Assembly (NCBI GenBank): GCA_003694235.1
Contig: RFKO01000196.1
Location: 1-9,105 of the forward strand
From: Anaerolineae bacterium
GTDB lineage: Bacteria; Chloroflexota; Anaerolineae; Anaerolineales; UBA11858
Direction of reading: 5' to 3'
DNA length: 9,105 nucleotides
Under the pieces are notes generated by a model that saw only the letters and a program-made list of their open reading frames with translations, was not told where the DNA came from and ran no database searches. Within the stretch, counting starts at the first letter, position 1. The number at the start of each line of letters is the position of its first letter. The position numbers and the translations under genes were made by a program. Below, one piece after another: positions 8,105-9,105 of this stretch.

Positions 8105-8163
8105 ACCTGTCTCTTCCGTGTCTGGCGATCAGTAAGCCCGTGCACAACAGACTTTCTGACCGT

Positions 8164-9105
8164 TTACCGCCATCCGGCTTTGAACTCGTCCAGCGCTTTG
8201 ACCATCAGCGCCTCGGTCTCATCAGAGATGCGCCCTTCTTCCACAATCGCCTTGCCCACCTCGGGGTAGGAGGTTGCCATGAAGCGATTCAACGCCTCTT
8301 CCCACTCGCGCATCCGCTCCAGCGGAACATCATCCGCATAGCCATGCGTGCCGGCGTAGATCGTGATCACCTGATTCTCCAGCGGCACGGGGGCGTATTG
8401 CGGTTGCTTAAGGATCTCTTGCAGATGCTGACCGCGGTTCAGGCGGGCCTGCGTGGCTGCGTCCAGATCGGAGCCGAACTGCGCAAAGGCTGCCAGCTCG
8501 CGGAAGGCGGCCATATCCAGGCGCAGGCGACCGGCCACCTGCTTCATCGCTTTGGTCTGCGCGTCACCGCCCACGCGCGAAACCGACAGACCAACGTTGA
8601 CGGCCGGACGGATACCGGCATAGAACAGGTTGTTCTCCAGGTAAATCTGCCCGTCGGTGATCGAGATCACGTTAGTGGGCACGTAGGCGGAGACATCGCC
8701 CAACAGCGTCTCGATGATGGGCAGCGCGGTGAGCGAACCGCCGGTGCCCTTGACCTTGACAATCTTGTAATCGGCGGCGTTTTCCATTGCCTTCAGCGCC
8801 CGCTCGGCATCGTGACGAGAGAGTGGGCCTTTATACACCTTGCCATCCACGCCATCACCAGGCTCAGCCTCTTCGGCGTCAAAATCTTTGGGTACGATGA
8901 CATAGTGATTGGCCAGACGGGCGGCGCGTTCCAGCAAGCGCGAGTGCAGGTAGAACAGGTCGCCGGGGTAAGCCTCGCGGCCGGGCGGACGGCGCAGCAA
9001 CAGGGAAACCTGACGATACGCCCAGGCGTGTTTGGAAAGATCGTCGTAAATCACCAGGGCGTCGCGGCCGGTCTCCATGAACTCCTCGCCGATGGCGCAG
9101 CCGGC
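8164..9105 (-). CDS. atpA: ATP synthase F1 subunit alpha AtpA, N-terminal part outside window
   Basis: Alpha alternates with beta in the F1 hexamer, binds non-catalytic nucleotide and supplies the arginine finger. The frame is open from the window edge to TAA at 8164-8166: 313 residues, roughly the C-terminal 60 percent. It enters at AGCAIGEEF and continues through [75 protein letters not shown], the arginine-finger motif [15 protein letters not shown] and the C-terminal helices ending DEFKAGWR. The barrel domain and P-loop are outside. Between LLERAARLA and GGSLT there is a segment of about 56 residues (8743-8910) where compact homologues have about five. It reads in frame, so it is an insertion rather than an error. 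The first internal ATG (9078) is not the start. Confidence 0.97.
   Translation of the reverse strand, partial: AGCAIGEEFMETGRDALVIYDDLSKHAWAYRQVSLLLRRPPGREAYPGDLFYLHSRLLERAARLANHYVIVPKDFDAEEAEPGDGVDGKVYKGPLSRHDAERALKAMENAADYKIVKVKGTGGSLTALPIIETLLGDVSAYVPTNVISITDGQIYLENNLFYAGIRPAVNVGLSVSRVGGDAQTKAMKQVAGRLRLDMAAFRELAAFAQFGSDLDAATQARLNRGQHLQEILKQPQYAPVPLENQVITIYAGTHGYADDVPLERMREWEEALNRFMATSYPEVGKAIVEEGRISDETEALMVKALDEFKAGWR

Noticed and set aside
8105..8163. Possible GTCTG/CAGAC stem in the atpA-atpG gap
   Set aside because: Only 5 bp with a loop of more than 20 nt; not distinguishable from chance.
7298..8269. Plus-strand open frame of 323 codons opposite atpG and the end of atpA
   Set aside because: It crosses two real genes and their gap on the opposite strand and has no family resemblance.

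Overview
The window is core chromosomal DNA from a moderately GC-rich bacterium. It holds eight protein genes, seven on the minus strand and one (rex) on the plus strand. The likely source is a Chloroflexota bacterium, probably Anaerolineae-like. That placement rests on remembered features of the phylum: a BTAD/ATPase regulator, a large insertion in the ATP synthase alpha subunit, an MreB paralogue beside atp genes, and rex back-to-back with obg. No database search was run, so it is an inference. No tRNA, rRNA, CRISPR array, insertion sequence or prophage gene was seen.

Layout. Positions 1-1360 (minus) carry the first 453 residues of a large transcriptional regulator with a winged helix, a BTAD domain and an AAA/NB-ARC-like ATPase; its C-terminus lies outside the window. 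The gap 1361-1560 holds its probable promoter and a perfect 19-bp palindrome that could be an activator site. Positions 1561-3416 (minus) are obg followed by nadD, translationally coupled through a GTGA overlap. The 118-bp gap 3417-3534 separates obg from the divergent redox sensor gene rex (3535-4155, plus). It contains two opposed TATAAT boxes whose promoters overlap, and obg looks leaderless. rex ends at a strong hairpin (4161-4190) that sits between convergent genes. On the other side is the end of the F1 ATP synthase cluster, read on the minus strand as atpA (partial), atpG, atpD, atpC and then an mreB-like gene 8 nt after atpC. A perfect 13-bp-stem hairpin lies between atpD and atpC.

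How the genes fit together. atpA, atpG, atpD and atpC encode alpha, gamma, beta and epsilon of the catalytic F1 head of the ATP synthase; delta and the Fo subunits should lie upstream of atpA, outside the window. Rex senses the NADH/NAD+ ratio and NadD makes the dinucleotide precursor of NAD+, so redox sensing, NAD synthesis and ATP synthesis genes are neighbours. Obg and MreB-like proteins belong to ribosome maturation/growth control and cell shape.

I found no obviously new multi-gene system. The points most worth following are an MreB paralogue lacking three normally conserved active-site acidic residues, a roughly 50-residue insertion in AtpA, the atpD/atpC hairpin with two possible folds, the overlapping obg/rex promoters with a leaderless obg start, and the palindrome upstream of the regulator promoter.
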